A program made the translations under genes and the position numbers. Positions 40,938 to 48,718 of a stretch of DNA of 64,000 bases are shown in pieces. A model generated the notes under the pieces. That model was not told the DNA's origin. It was given only the letters and a program-made list of their open reading frames with translations, and made no database searches. Numbering within the stretch: the stretch's first letter is position 1; the number at the start of each line of letters is the position of its first letter. Source of the DNA: Microbacterium sp. (GTDB lineage Bacteria; Actinomycetota; Actinomycetes; Actinomycetales; Microbacteriaceae). The stretch spans positions 248,001 through 312,000 of the forward strand of contig PNMM01000001.1 of assembly GCA_013823625.1 (NCBI GenBank), in the 5' to 3' direction.

Positions 40938-41558
40938 GTGTCGAGCATCCGCCCCCTGGTCCGTCGCCCCGCCCTCGTGTCGTCGGTGCTCGCACCGATC
41001 TTCTTCATCGGGGGCACGCTCATTGCCGAAGCGCTGTGGCCCGAGTTTGACCCGGTTCGACAGACCATCAGTGAGCTGGCGGCGGGGGATGCCCCCACGC
41101 GCGTCTTCATGACCATCATGTTTGCGCTCACCGGGGTGTGCCACCTCGTCACGGCAATCTACGCCGTGGGCATCGGGCGCATCGGGCGCATCGCGCTGGG
41201 GCTCGCGGGCGTGGCCACCCTGGGGGTCGCTGCCTTTCCGTTGCCCACCGTGGCGACCACGTCTGACGCGCACCGCTTGGCCGCCATCATCGGATTCGTG
41301 CTGCTCGCCGTCTGGCCCGCGCTGGGCATGCGGCGCGGAGCCGAGTATCCCTGGCTGATTCGCCCGGTCGGCGCCCTGCTCGGCACGGCGCTCATGGCGG
41401 CGGTGTGTTTCTGGTTCTTGGCCGTGTGGAGCTCACCCGAGACGGGCTACGTGGGCGTCGTCGAGCGCGCCGCGGCCAACCTCGAGTCGCTGTGGCCTGC
41501 GCTGGTTGTCGCGGCGCTGTACCTGCGGCAGCGGCGAGACCGCCGCGAGCTCAGCTAA
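40938..41558 (+). CDS. DUF998 family membrane protein
   Basis: A 206-residue protein with six predicted helices. The start LVSSVLAPIFFIGGTLIAEALW, then DPVRQTISELAAGDAP (the conserved loop of DUF998) and the pattern of five further helices fit the family. The function is unknown. The start is uncertain: GTG at 40929 is also in frame, but the promoter spacing favours 40938. The TAA stop overlaps the stop of the convergent lipoprotein by 4 nt (CTAA). Confidence 0.75.
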   Translation: MSSIRPLVRRPALVSSVLAPIFFIGGTLIAEALWPEFDPVRQTISELAAGDAPTRVFMTIMFALTGVCHLVTAIYAVGIGRIGRIALGLAGVATLGVAAFPLPTVATTSDAHRLAAIIGFVLLAVWPALGMRRGAEYPWLIRPVGALLGTALMAAVCFWFLAVWSSPETGYVGVVERAAANLESLWPALVVAALYLRQRRDRRELS

Positions 41559-42094
41559 AGCAGCAGCATCTCGTCGATGCACATGAAGATGGCGCTCGCT
41601 TCTCCGGCCGTCATCGTGAAGGCGATGACCGAGCCCGTGCTCGAGAGGCCCACGAGCACGCCGGGCGGAAAGTACGCGCTGTACGAGCCCGCGCGGTAGG
41701 TGTCGATCGTGGCTTCGGGCAGCGCGAAGTTCCACGTTGCCGAGAGGTCGACCACATAGTTGACGTCGACCGCCGCCTGGTCGGGCGTGCGCGGCTCGCT
41801 GAACTCGGTCGCCGCGATCGTCACCATCACGGGGTTGGTCACCCAGCTCGCGAGGGCAGCGGTGTTGCCGCTCGAGATGCTGTCGGCGAGTGATTCGCGA
41901 GCTGCGGTGTCATCCACTGCCGAGGGTGACGGCGTGACACTGGGGCTCGGTGAAGCCGACACCGACGACGCAGACGGCGAGGGGGATGCTGAGCTCGAGG
42001 CTTCGGGGGCGGGCGGAGAGCATCCGCTGATGACCGCTACGACCACCGCCCCGACGACGAGTGACGACGCGGTTCGAGTGGCGTAGCGGATCAT
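41555..42094 (-). CDS. putative lipoprotein with Ser/Pro linker
   Basis: A 179-residue exported protein. The signal segment SSLVVGAVVVAVISGC ends in a lipobox with Cys25. A linker of alternating Ser, Pro and Ala follows (PSPSASSVSASPSPS), then a globular part of about 120 residues of unknown function (NYVVDLSATWNFALPEA; FTMTAGEASAIFMCID). ATG at 42094 is chosen; a TTG at 42106 is in frame. It lies 22 nt downstream of the heliorhodopsin gene in the same direction and could be co-transcribed with it. Confidence 0.65.
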   Translation of the reverse strand: MIRYATRTASSLVVGAVVVAVISGCSPPAPEASSSASPSPSASSVSASPSPSVTPSPSAVDDTAARESLADSISSGNTAALASWVTNPVMVTIAATEFSEPRTPDQAAVDVNYVVDLSATWNFALPEATIDTYRAGSYSAYFPPGVLVGLSSTGSVIAFTMTAGEASAIFMCIDEMLLL

Positions 42095-42116
42095 CAGCGG
42101 ATCCAATCTGAGCGGT

Positions 42117-42920
42117 TTAGCTGGCGATAGCGGGAATGATCGCGCCCGAGAAGACCTGCCAGGCGAGGGCCGTCTTGGCCACGAGGCTCAGCGTGATGTA
42201 GCTGCGCTCGCCCTGCAGGTAGCTCTTCCACTTGCCGACCTGCTTGTACTGCAGCCACTGGTTGATGGCGAAGGTGTTGAAGAACACGAAGAGCGAGATG
42301 ACGATGCCGACCACGAACTCGGGCGGGGCCACGTCGTTCGCGCTACCGGGGCGCAAGAAGTAGATGAGCACCAAGATCCAGGGCACGATGCCGACCATCG
42401 AGCCGAAGATGAACGGCAGCAGGCCGCCCGAACCAGGCTGTTCGTACTTCTCTTGCAGGGCACCGAACAAGATCATGGCGGCGTTGACGGCGAAGATCGC
42501 GAAGAGAGCGCCGATGTCGGTCACGCCGTTGATGGCAAGAATGAGCCAGATCATGATCGACGAGCTGAGCGAGTACTCCGTCCAGCGGAAGTAGTTGCGG
42601 TTGTGCAGCAGGCCGTTCTTGTAGCGCGGGAAGAACCACGGGCTCGAGATGAGGAAGTGGAAGAAGGCGCTCAGCCCGAGGAAGGCCACGACACCGATGC
42701 CGATGTTGACCTCGAAGAGCGTGACGCGCTCGGGCGGCAGCGGCACGCCAGGAGGGCCCGCGAGGTAGTCGGCGGTGACGGCAAACAGCACCTGCGTGCT
42801 GAGCATCGTCAGCACGATCGCAAAGCCAATGGCCTGCAACAGGTGAGCGCTGCCCGCGATCACGTTGTAAATGCGCAGACGATCAATCTGCTGTTCGGGG
42901 GTATAGACCTTCTTGGCCAT
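42117..42920 (-). CDS. heliorhodopsin
   Basis: A 267-residue, seven-helix retinal protein of the heliorhodopsin family. The Schiff-base lysine is K249 in SLVAKTALAWQVF (helix 7), and the counterion is E115 in RWTEYSLSSSIMIW (helix 3). H26 (SAHLLQA) and H88 (FFHFLISS) match the conserved histidines. From memory, HeR-48C12 has E107, K241 and H80; the offset of 8 is the same for all three, which strongly supports the call. Heliorhodopsins are not known to pump efficiently and have the N-terminus inside. No retinal or carotenoid gene is in the window. GGAGC precedes the ATG. Nearest upstream gene is a sugar kinase, 94 nt away. Confidence 0.93.
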   Translation of the reverse strand: MAKKVYTPEQQIDRLRIYNVIAGSAHLLQAIGFAIVLTMLSTQVLFAVTADYLAGPPGVPLPPERVTLFEVNIGIGVVAFLGLSAFFHFLISSPWFFPRYKNGLLHNRNYFRWTEYSLSSSIMIWLILAINGVTDIGALFAIFAVNAAMILFGALQEKYEQPGSGGLLPFIFGSMVGIVPWILVLIYFLRPGSANDVAPPEFVVGIVISLFVFFNTFAINQWLQYKQVGKWKSYLQGERSYITLSLVAKTALAWQVFSGAIIPAIAS

Positions 42921-43014
42921 CGTGCGCTCCTTAAGTGGATGCGCTTCATCACGCATCGTGCTGACGCTAGCACCGCGAGCGCGCGTTGGGCAGGTCTCGC
43001 GCGTGACGAGTCGG

Positions 43015-43899
43015 TCAGTCGCGCGGCGGCTGTGCCCCGAGCCACTGCACGGCGGCGGCGCCGGCGGCGACGCCGCGCTCGACGGCGGCCGTGAGGTCGC
43101 CCCCGTCGGCCAGCTCGGCGGCGACGGCCCCCGCGAACGCGTCGCCGGCACCCGTGGTGTCGACCACCGTGACGCGCGGCGCTGGCCGATGACCGCTCGC
43201 GCCCGGCGCGGCGAAGACCGCGCCGTCGCCGCCGAGCGTGATGATGACGCTGCGGCAGCGGTCGAGCAACGTCGCGGCGGCGGCCGAGGCTTCGTCTGGC
43301 GTGCTGATCGTGAGGCCGGTGAGGTCGTGCGCCTCGGCCTCGTTGACGATGAGGGGGTCGCAGAGCGCGAGGAGAGCATCCGGAACCTCGCGACTGGGCG
43401 AGAGATTGAGCACCGTGCGACCGCCGAGCTCATCGATGGTCTCGGCGGCGGTGCGTACCGCCGGCAGGGGAATCTCGAGCTGAGCGAGCAACACGGTTCC
43501 GGCCCCGGCAACGGCACGGATGCCCGCCTCAACCTCGTGCGCATTCACGCGAGCGTTTGCACCCGCAGCCACGACGATCGTGTTCTCGCCATCGCGCGAG
43601 ACGGTAATGAGCGCGATACCCGTGGGGGCGTCGTCGACCACCGAAACGCTCGACACGTCAACCCCGCCTGACCCGAGAGCGTCGAGCATGGCCCGCCCAT
43701 TGCCGTCATCGCCGACCGAGCCGAGAAACACCGGCATGGCTCCCGCGCGCGCAGCGGCGAGAGCCTGGTTGGCACCCTTGCCACCCGTGGCAATCACGAG
43801 CTCGCCGCCCATGAGCGTTTCGCCCGGCAGCGGATGGCGGTCGACGAGCACCGTGTAGTCGGTGTTGGCCGAGCCGAGAACGATGAGAGCGGCGGTCAT
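43015..43899 (-). CDS. PfkB-family carbohydrate kinase (ribokinase-like)
   Basis: A 294-residue sugar kinase. The N-terminal signature is LVIATGGKGANQALAAARAG, the C-terminal one VVDTTGAGDAFAGAVAAELA with the catalytic Asp. NLSPSREVP and NEAEAHDL are typical of ribokinases. It phosphorylates a sugar such as ribose with ATP; the exact sugar is not readable. No transporter or regulator for a sugar is beside it. Its ATG overlaps the stop of the upstream membrane gene by 4 nt, so the two form an operon. The gene ends 94 nt before the heliorhodopsin start. Confidence 0.9.
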   Translation of the reverse strand: MTAALIVLGSANTDYTVLVDRHPLPGETLMGGELVIATGGKGANQALAAARAGAMPVFLGSVGDDGNGRAMLDALGSGGVDVSSVSVVDDAPTGIALITVSRDGENTIVVAAGANARVNAHEVEAGIRAVAGAGTVLLAQLEIPLPAVRTAAETIDELGGRTVLNLSPSREVPDALLALCDPLIVNEAEAHDLTGLTISTPDEASAAAATLLDRCRSVIITLGGDGAVFAAPGASGHRPAPRVTVVDTTGAGDAFAGAVAAELADGGDLTAAVERGVAAGAAAVQWLGAQPPRD

Positions 43900-44354
43900 G
43901 CCTCCATCGTGGCAGAGCGTGCCGCGCGCCACTCGCGCCAGGCGCGCCACGCCCCCGTCGACCACAGCGCCCACGCCACGAGAACGGGCTGGAACAGCAG
44001 ACGGATGCCCCGCGCAAGATCGGTGTCGAGCCCGAAGCCGTCGCGCCCCTCGGTGAACTGCGCGATGTTGCCCGGAAAGACTGCCAAGAAGAACAGCGCG
44101 GCCGCCCAGCCGACCCAGACCCGCCAGCGGCCCCACGCGATGATGAGCGCGAGCCCGAGCGCGAGTTCGACGACGCCCGAGGCGACGACCACGAAGTCGG
44201 GGTCGAGCGGCAGCCACGGCGGCACTTGCGCGAGAAACTCCTCGCGGCCCACGGTGAGGTGGCCCGTGCCGGCAAAGATCAGCGCACCGCCGAGCAACCA
44301 GCGGGCGATGTGCTGCGGCCAGGTCGAGCCGGGGGAGTGCGCGGTTTCGGTCAT
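43896..44354 (-). CDS. DoxX-like membrane protein
   Basis: A 152-residue protein with four helices. ARWLLGGALIFAGTGHLTVG and FVVVASGVVELALGLALII carry the DoxX-family pattern, including the GHL and the small-residue-rich second helix. A role in redox homeostasis is known for some members; nothing specific is seen here. The ATG at 44354 follows no clear ribosome site. It overlaps the PfkB gene and is divergent from the nitrilase-family gene. Confidence 0.75.
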   Translation of the reverse strand: MTETAHSPGSTWPQHIARWLLGGALIFAGTGHLTVGREEFLAQVPPWLPLDPDFVVVASGVVELALGLALIIAWGRWRVWVGWAAALFFLAVFPGNIAQFTEGRDGFGLDTDLARGIRLLFQPVLVAWALWSTGAWRAWREWRAARSATMEA

Positions 44355-44384
44355 CTCTCGAGTGTGGCGGGTGCGGCTCGCCCG

Positions 44385-44390
44385 TAGGCT
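44385..44390 (+). promoter_or_regulatory. -10 box TAGGCT, leaderless promoter of the nitrilase-family gene
   Basis: TAGGCT ends 7 nt before the GTG at 44398. No ribosome binding site is seen. Confidence 0.5.
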
Positions 44391-44397
44391 GAGAATC

Positions 44398-45213
44398 GTG
44401 AGCACCGCATCCGTCGCCGCTGCAGTTGCCGTCGCGCAGTTTGGCCCCGTCGCCGATCGCGACGCCAACCTCGCCGCCATGCGCAGCCTCGCGCTGCACG
44501 CCGTCGAGCAGGGTGCGGGGCTCGTGGTGTTTCCCGAATACTCGTCGTACTTCTCGCCGGCCATGGGCCCCGACTGGCTCGCGGCGGCCGAGCCACTCGA
44601 CGGGCCGTTCGTCGCGGGGCTCGCCGACCTCGCGGCCGAGTCGGGCGCGATCATCGTGGCCGGGCTCATCGAGCTCGGAACGCGCGACGACCGCTTTCGA
44701 AACACCATTGTCGCGGTGGGCCCCGACGGCACTCTGCTGAGCGTCTCGCGCAAGCTGCACCTCTACGACGCGTTCGGCGCGACCGAGTCGAACTGGGCAG
44801 AGCCCGGCGCGGTTGAGCCGCCGCAGGTGTTTGACGCGGTGGGGCTGCGCGTGGGCATCCAGACCTGTTACGACCTGCGTTTTCCGGAGGTGACGCGCCG
44901 CCTCGTCGACGCGGGAGCCGAGCTCGTGCTCGTGCCGAGCGAGTGGGTCGCGGGCCCCGGCAAAGTGCACGCGTGGCAGACGCTCGTGACCGCGCGCGCG
45001 ATCGAGAACACCGTCTATGTCGCGGCCGCCGACCACATTCCGCCCGTTGGAGTGGGCCACAGCATGATCGTCGACGCCCGCGGCGAGCTGCTCGCCTCGA
45101 TCGAATCGTCGACGGATGCTGTGGTCGCCCCGATCTCGCGCGCTCACCTCGACGAGGTGCGCCGCATCAATCCCGCCCTGCAGTTGCGCCGGTTCGGGGT
45201 CGTGCCGCTCTAG
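44398..45213 (+). CDS. carbon-nitrogen hydrolase (nitrilase superfamily)
   Basis: A 271-residue amidohydrolase. The catalytic triad is visible: Glu47 in VVFPEYSS, Lys119 in SRKLHLYD, and Cys157 in IQTCYDLRFPE. The size and motifs match the Nit1-like or omega-amidase branch, which acts on small amides such as deaminated glutathione or alpha-ketoglutaramate; the substrate is not settled. The GTG at 44398 is selected by the promoter spacing and because the residues before it are not conserved. It is convergent with an aminotransferase, which could produce a keto-acid amide substrate for it. Confidence 0.88.
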   Translation: MSTASVAAAVAVAQFGPVADRDANLAAMRSLALHAVEQGAGLVVFPEYSSYFSPAMGPDWLAAAEPLDGPFVAGLADLAAESGAIIVAGLIELGTRDDRFRNTIVAVGPDGTLLSVSRKLHLYDAFGATESNWAEPGAVEPPQVFDAVGLRVGIQTCYDLRFPEVTRRLVDAGAELVLVPSEWVAGPGKVHAWQTLVTARAIENTVYVAAADHIPPVGVGHSMIVDARGELLASIESSTDAVVAPISRAHLDEVRRINPALQLRRFGVVPL

Positions 45214-45215
45214 CC

Positions 45216-45266
45216 GCGCAGGCTCTGCAGCCTCCGGCTTTACGGGCGCAGGTTCTGTAGCCTCCG
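45216..45266 (-). repeat. duplicated 3' end of the aminotransferase gene
   Basis: Two 21-bp copies, 45216-45236 and 45246-45266, differ at two positions. The right-hand copy lies in the end of the aminotransferase (RRLQNLRP-stop on the minus strand); the left copy, past the stop, reads RRLQSLRG-stop. The offset is 30 bp. Confidence 0.75.
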
Positions 45267-46445
45267 AACCGCCTCGGCGATCGAATCGTCGGGCTTGCAG
45301 AACGCGAAGCGCAGCGCGCTCGCGCTCACGGGGCCACCCGGCCGCCCGAACGCGCTGAGCGGAATCGAGACGACGCCTGGGTCGGCCGCGAGCGCGCGGG
45401 CGCTTGTCGCGGCGTCGCCCAGGCCAGCGTGCTCGGCAACGATGAAGTACGAGCCCGCCGTGGGCGCGATCGAGAACCCGGCGTTGAGAAGCCCGGCCGC
45501 GAGCAGATCGCGGCGGCGCTGCATGGTCGCCCGCAGCGTCTCGAAGTAGTCGTCGCCGAGGCGCAGCCCGCGGGCGACCGCCCCTTGAAACGGCGCGCCG
45601 TTGACATAGGTGAGCCACTGCTTGACGGCGATGACCGCGTCGATGAGGGATGCGGGGCCGGTGACCCAGCCGATCTTCCATCCCGTTACCGAGAACGTCT
45701 TCGCGGCGCTCGAGACCGTGAGAGTGCGCGCTGCCGCGCCGGGCAGGGTCGCAACGGGCACGTGTCGGCGTTCGTCATAGAGGAGGTGTTCGTAGACCTC
45801 GTCGCTCACGATAACGGCGTCATGTTTCGCGGCGAGAGCGATGATGCGCTCGAGGTGCTCGCGCTCAAGAATCGAACCCGTCGGGTTGTGGGGTGAGTTG
45901 AGCACGACGACGCGCGTGCGGTGCGAGAAGGCCGCGTCGATGTCGGCGGGTTCAGGCTGAAAGTCTGGGCCGTGCAGAGCGACCGTCACGTGCCGCGCGC
46001 CGCTGAGCCCAATGATCGCCGCATACGAGTCGTAGAACGGTTCGAAGGTGATGACCTCATCGCCCGCGCCCGCGAGAGCGAGCAAGCTCGCCGCGATTGC
46101 CTCGGTCGCGCCGGCGGTGACGAGCACCTCAGTGGTGGGATCGAGCGAGAGCCCGTAGAACCGCTCTTGGTGCTCGGCGATCGCCTCGCGCAGCTCGGCG
46201 AAGCCGCGGCCCGGCGGGTACTGGTTGACGCCGCCGCGAATTGCCTCGACCGCAGCGTTCAGAACCTCGGCGGGACCGTCGTCGTCAGGAAACCCCTGGC
46301 CGAGATTGATCGCGCCATGCTGGGCGGCGAGTGCCGACATCTCGGCGAAGATCGTCGGGCGCACTGTGCCGCCAGCACTCACGAGGCCCGCGGAGCGCAC
46401 GGCGCGCATCCACGGGGCGTCATTGCCAGGGCCGACCATCGTCAT
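45240..46445 (-). CDS. PLP-dependent aminotransferase, class I/II
   Basis: A 401-residue fold type I aminotransferase. The PLP lysine is in SSAAKTFSVTGWKIGW; NSPHNPTG, SDEVYEHLLYD and the N-terminal INLGQGFPDDDGP are conserved. The motifs match the kynurenine-oxoglutarate/glutamine-transaminase-K and DapC-like group. With the convergent nitrilase-family hydrolase it could form a transaminase/omega-amidase pair, as known for glutamine salvage; that is inference. The ATG at 46445 is used; a second ATG two codons later is equally likely. TATCGT lies 9 nt upstream. Confidence 0.88.
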   Translation of the reverse strand: MTMVGPGNDAPWMRAVRSAGLVSAGGTVRPTIFAEMSALAAQHGAINLGQGFPDDDGPAEVLNAAVEAIRGGVNQYPPGRGFAELREAIAEHQERFYGLSLDPTTEVLVTAGATEAIAASLLALAGAGDEVITFEPFYDSYAAIIGLSGARHVTVALHGPDFQPEPADIDAAFSHRTRVVVLNSPHNPTGSILEREHLERIIALAAKHDAVIVSDEVYEHLLYDERRHVPVATLPGAAARTLTVSSAAKTFSVTGWKIGWVTGPASLIDAVIAVKQWLTYVNGAPFQGAVARGLRLGDDYFETLRATMQRRRDLLAAGLLNAGFSIAPTAGSYFIVAEHAGLGDAATSARALAADPGVVSIPLSAFGRPGGPVSASALRFAFCKPDDSIAEAVRRLQNLRP

Positions 46446-46475
46446 GTCACCACGACGATAGCGGCACCGCTTCGC

Positions 46476-47123
46476 TTACTCGTCGCGCGACGGCACGCTG
46501 AGCCGCGTGGCCCATTCGTAGAAGACGGCCTTGCCCGGCGTCGTGTCGGTCACGTCGGCGTCGACCGCCCGCGCGAGCATCGTCGAGAGGCCGTCGATGA
46601 TGAGGTCGAGCTCATCGTGCGGAGCCGTCAGGGCAAGCCCGGCCGAGCAGGCGGAGAGCACGCTCGCGACCATGTGGGCATCCACATCGGCGCGCACCAT
46701 GCCAGCGTCTTGCAGTGCCGCGATGAGTTCACCGCGAATGGCGATCGTGGGCATGTAGGCCCAGCTGTGCGAGTTGCGCAAGATCGAGCCCAGGGCGTCG
46801 CGGTCGAGAACGAAGAGCGTCTTGGCGAGCGGCCGCTCGTACACGGCGCTGAGCATGTAGGTGTAGAGGCGCGAGAGCAGCCCGCCGCGCGGGTCACTCT
46901 CAATGTTCTGCACGATGACGCCGTACATGCCCGAGAACTCGCGGCTGAGCATGGCAACCATGACCTCATTGGCCGTCGTAAAGACGCTGCTCACGTCTGC
47001 GGTGGATGCTCCACACCGCGATGCGATCGAGGCCAGAGTCACTGCCTGGTAGCCGTCGTTCGTCAAGATGTCGCTTGCGGCATCGAGAATGATGTCGATG
47101 TCGAGTACGCGTGGTGTCGTCAT
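46476..47123 (-). CDS. TetR-family transcriptional regulator
   Basis: A 215-residue regulator. The DNA-binding part is DIILDAASDILTNDGYQAVTLASIASRCGASTADVSSVFTTANEV in sections, with the recognition helix around STADVSSVFTT. The C-terminal ligand domain is not assignable. The ATG at 47123 gives MTTPRVLDIDI; the open frame continues upstream without a plausible start. It lies 30 nt upstream of the aminotransferase in the same direction and may control it. Confidence 0.85.
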   Translation of the reverse strand: MTTPRVLDIDIILDAASDILTNDGYQAVTLASIASRCGASTADVSSVFTTANEVMVAMLSREFSGMYGVIVQNIESDPRGGLLSRLYTYMLSAVYERPLAKTLFVLDRDALGSILRNSHSWAYMPTIAIRGELIAALQDAGMVRADVDAHMVASVLSACSAGLALTAPHDELDLIIDGLSTMLARAVDADVTDTTPGKAVFYEWATRLSVPSRDE

Positions 47124-47256
47124 TCTGGCCCCCGGGTAGTGTGGGTCGAATTTCCAGTCTATGGGCTGGGTAGACGAACCGGTGTACCCCCTTTGGGGTG
47201 GGTGCCGGTGTGGAGAATTGGCGCGGGATGCCCCGCTCATGCCTACCGTGACGTGC

Positions 47257-47811
47257 ATGCCACGCCGCCACGCGCTCGCCGTTGTTCCGCTGATCGTTCT
47301 TGTCGCCGCCCTCGTCGGCTGCTCGGGCGAGACACGTATTCCGCCGCCCGAGCCGTCGTCGGCCGTCGAGCCGCTCTTCTCCTCCGACGAGGAGGCGCTC
47401 GAGGCGGCTACTGCGGCTTATGAGGAGTACCTGGCTGTGGTCGATGCTCTTCTACAAGACCCAACCGCTGATGACTCAAGCTTGATGACGGTTGCCTTAA
47501 GCAATGCGTTGATTGAGGCTTCCGATTCGATTGCAACCTTCGTTGATCGCGGACTTCGTTTCGTCGGTCAGAGGGAACTGGTGAAGGTCGAGCTCAAGGA
47601 GGTCGACGTATTCCACAGCAACACACAGATCCACCTTTACGTTTGCGAAAGTGTTGCTGGCGTCGATGTCCTTGGGCCCGACGGTGCATCTGTCGTAGAG
47701 CCCACACGGCCAGAACTCACGGCATTCGAAGTTCAAGTCATGGCGTCGGAAGAGGCCTTGCGTGTCGTGGAGAGAGTGGTATGGGTCGATCAGCAGTATT
47801 GCTCGCAATAG
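47257..47811 (+). CDS. putative lipoprotein
   Basis: A 184-residue exported protein. MPRRHALAVVPLIVLVAALVGC is a basic start, hydrophobic core and lipobox, with Cys22 to be lipidated. The mature part begins with a Pro-rich spacer and is mainly helical (EEALEAATAAYEEYLAVVDALLQD). Two cysteines (YVCESV, QQYCSQ) may pair. The domain is not recognised. The codon usage is visibly less GC-biased than its neighbours around 47450-47780. It overlaps the next gene by 31 nt. Confidence 0.7.
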   Translation: MPRRHALAVVPLIVLVAALVGCSGETRIPPPEPSSAVEPLFSSDEEALEAATAAYEEYLAVVDALLQDPTADDSSLMTVALSNALIEASDSIATFVDRGLRFVGQRELVKVELKEVDVFHSNTQIHLYVCESVAGVDVLGPDGASVVEPTRPELTAFEVQVMASEEALRVVERVVWVDQQYCSQ

Positions 47812-48593
47812 CAATTGTCGTTGGTGGTTGCTCCCTCGCCACGAGCCCCCATGCTTGGGCGAGTGCTGGTTGTGCTGTTGAGCAACAAGCCATCACCGGC
47901 TGCCCCTCCATAGGCGGCTCAACCACGAGCGACGGCGCGGTGCTCGACGGGCAACTCACCACGGGCGGCAGCCCAGGCTCGGGCGGTTCGAGCGGTGGGG
48001 GAGCATCCGGCGGCCCGACCCTGCCGCCCATGCCGTGTGAAGAAGTGTTCGCGGGCTATTGCTACGGCGAAGGTCTCGGCAAGCCCGCAGATCCGGCCCC
48101 GGGGTTGCCGCCCGTCACCATGAGCGATCTCGCCGTCTTTCGCCCGCAGGCCGCCGTGCAATACATGCAGCCCGACGGCTGGATGGTGGTGGGGCTGCCC
48201 ACCAACTTCGTCGCCGTGATCGATCGGCACGTGGTGAGTGGCACTCTGCTCGGGCTGCCTGCCGACGTGCGCTTCACGCCCGTGGCCTATCGGTGGCGCT
48301 ATGGCGACGGAACGGCTGCTCGGCTGGGCTCGCGAGGCGCGAGCTGGAAGACCCTGGGCCTGCGCGAGTTCGACCCGACGCCCACGAGCCACGTGTATGC
48401 AGCATCCGGAACGTACGTCATTGAACTCGACGTCGAGTACACCGCCGAATACCGATTCGCGGGCGGCTCGTGGACCAGCCTGAGCGGCGTGATCGTGCTA
48501 CCGGCCAACGACCTGGTCGCCACGGCGGGCGGTGCGGTCACGGTGCTCGTCGACCGCGACTGCGCGCGAGCACCCGCGGGCCCCGGATGCTGA
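47781..48593 (+). CDS. exported PKD-like domain protein
   Basis: A 270-residue exported protein. MGRSAVLLAIAIVVGGC gives a short signal with a lipobox (Cys17). A Gly/Ser-rich spacer (GSPGSGGSSGGGASGG) leads into a beta domain with PKD features: AYRWRYGDGTAA, then SHVYAASGTYVIELDVEY. Terminal cysteines (DRDCARA; GPGC) may pair. It starts inside the 3' end of the preceding lipoprotein gene. Its role is unknown; PKD-like domains usually mediate binding at the surface. Confidence 0.7.
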   Translation: MGRSAVLLAIAIVVGGCSLATSPHAWASAGCAVEQQAITGCPSIGGSTTSDGAVLDGQLTTGGSPGSGGSSGGGASGGPTLPPMPCEEVFAGYCYGEGLGKPADPAPGLPPVTMSDLAVFRPQAAVQYMQPDGWMVVGLPTNFVAVIDRHVVSGTLLGLPADVRFTPVAYRWRYGDGTAARLGSRGASWKTLGLREFDPTPTSHVYAASGTYVIELDVEYTAEYRFAGGSWTSLSGVIVLPANDLVATAGGAVTVLVDRDCARAPAGPGC

Positions 48594-48664
48594 ACCGCAG
48601 TCGATCGTCACCCCAACCAAGGCGGGGCTAGGCGAAGCGGCGGGAGGCGCTCAGGCGCGGCAAA

Positions 48665-48670
48665 TAGAAT
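48665..48670 (+). promoter_or_regulatory. -10 box TAGAAT of the htrA-like gene
   Basis: TAGAAT lies 48 nt before the ATG at 48719, which also has AAAGGAG upstream. This gene therefore has a short normal leader. Confidence 0.5.
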
Positions 48671-48718
48671 GCACAGGTTTGCGGAGGACGCTGACAGCGC
48701 CGAAAGGAGCACCTCCCC

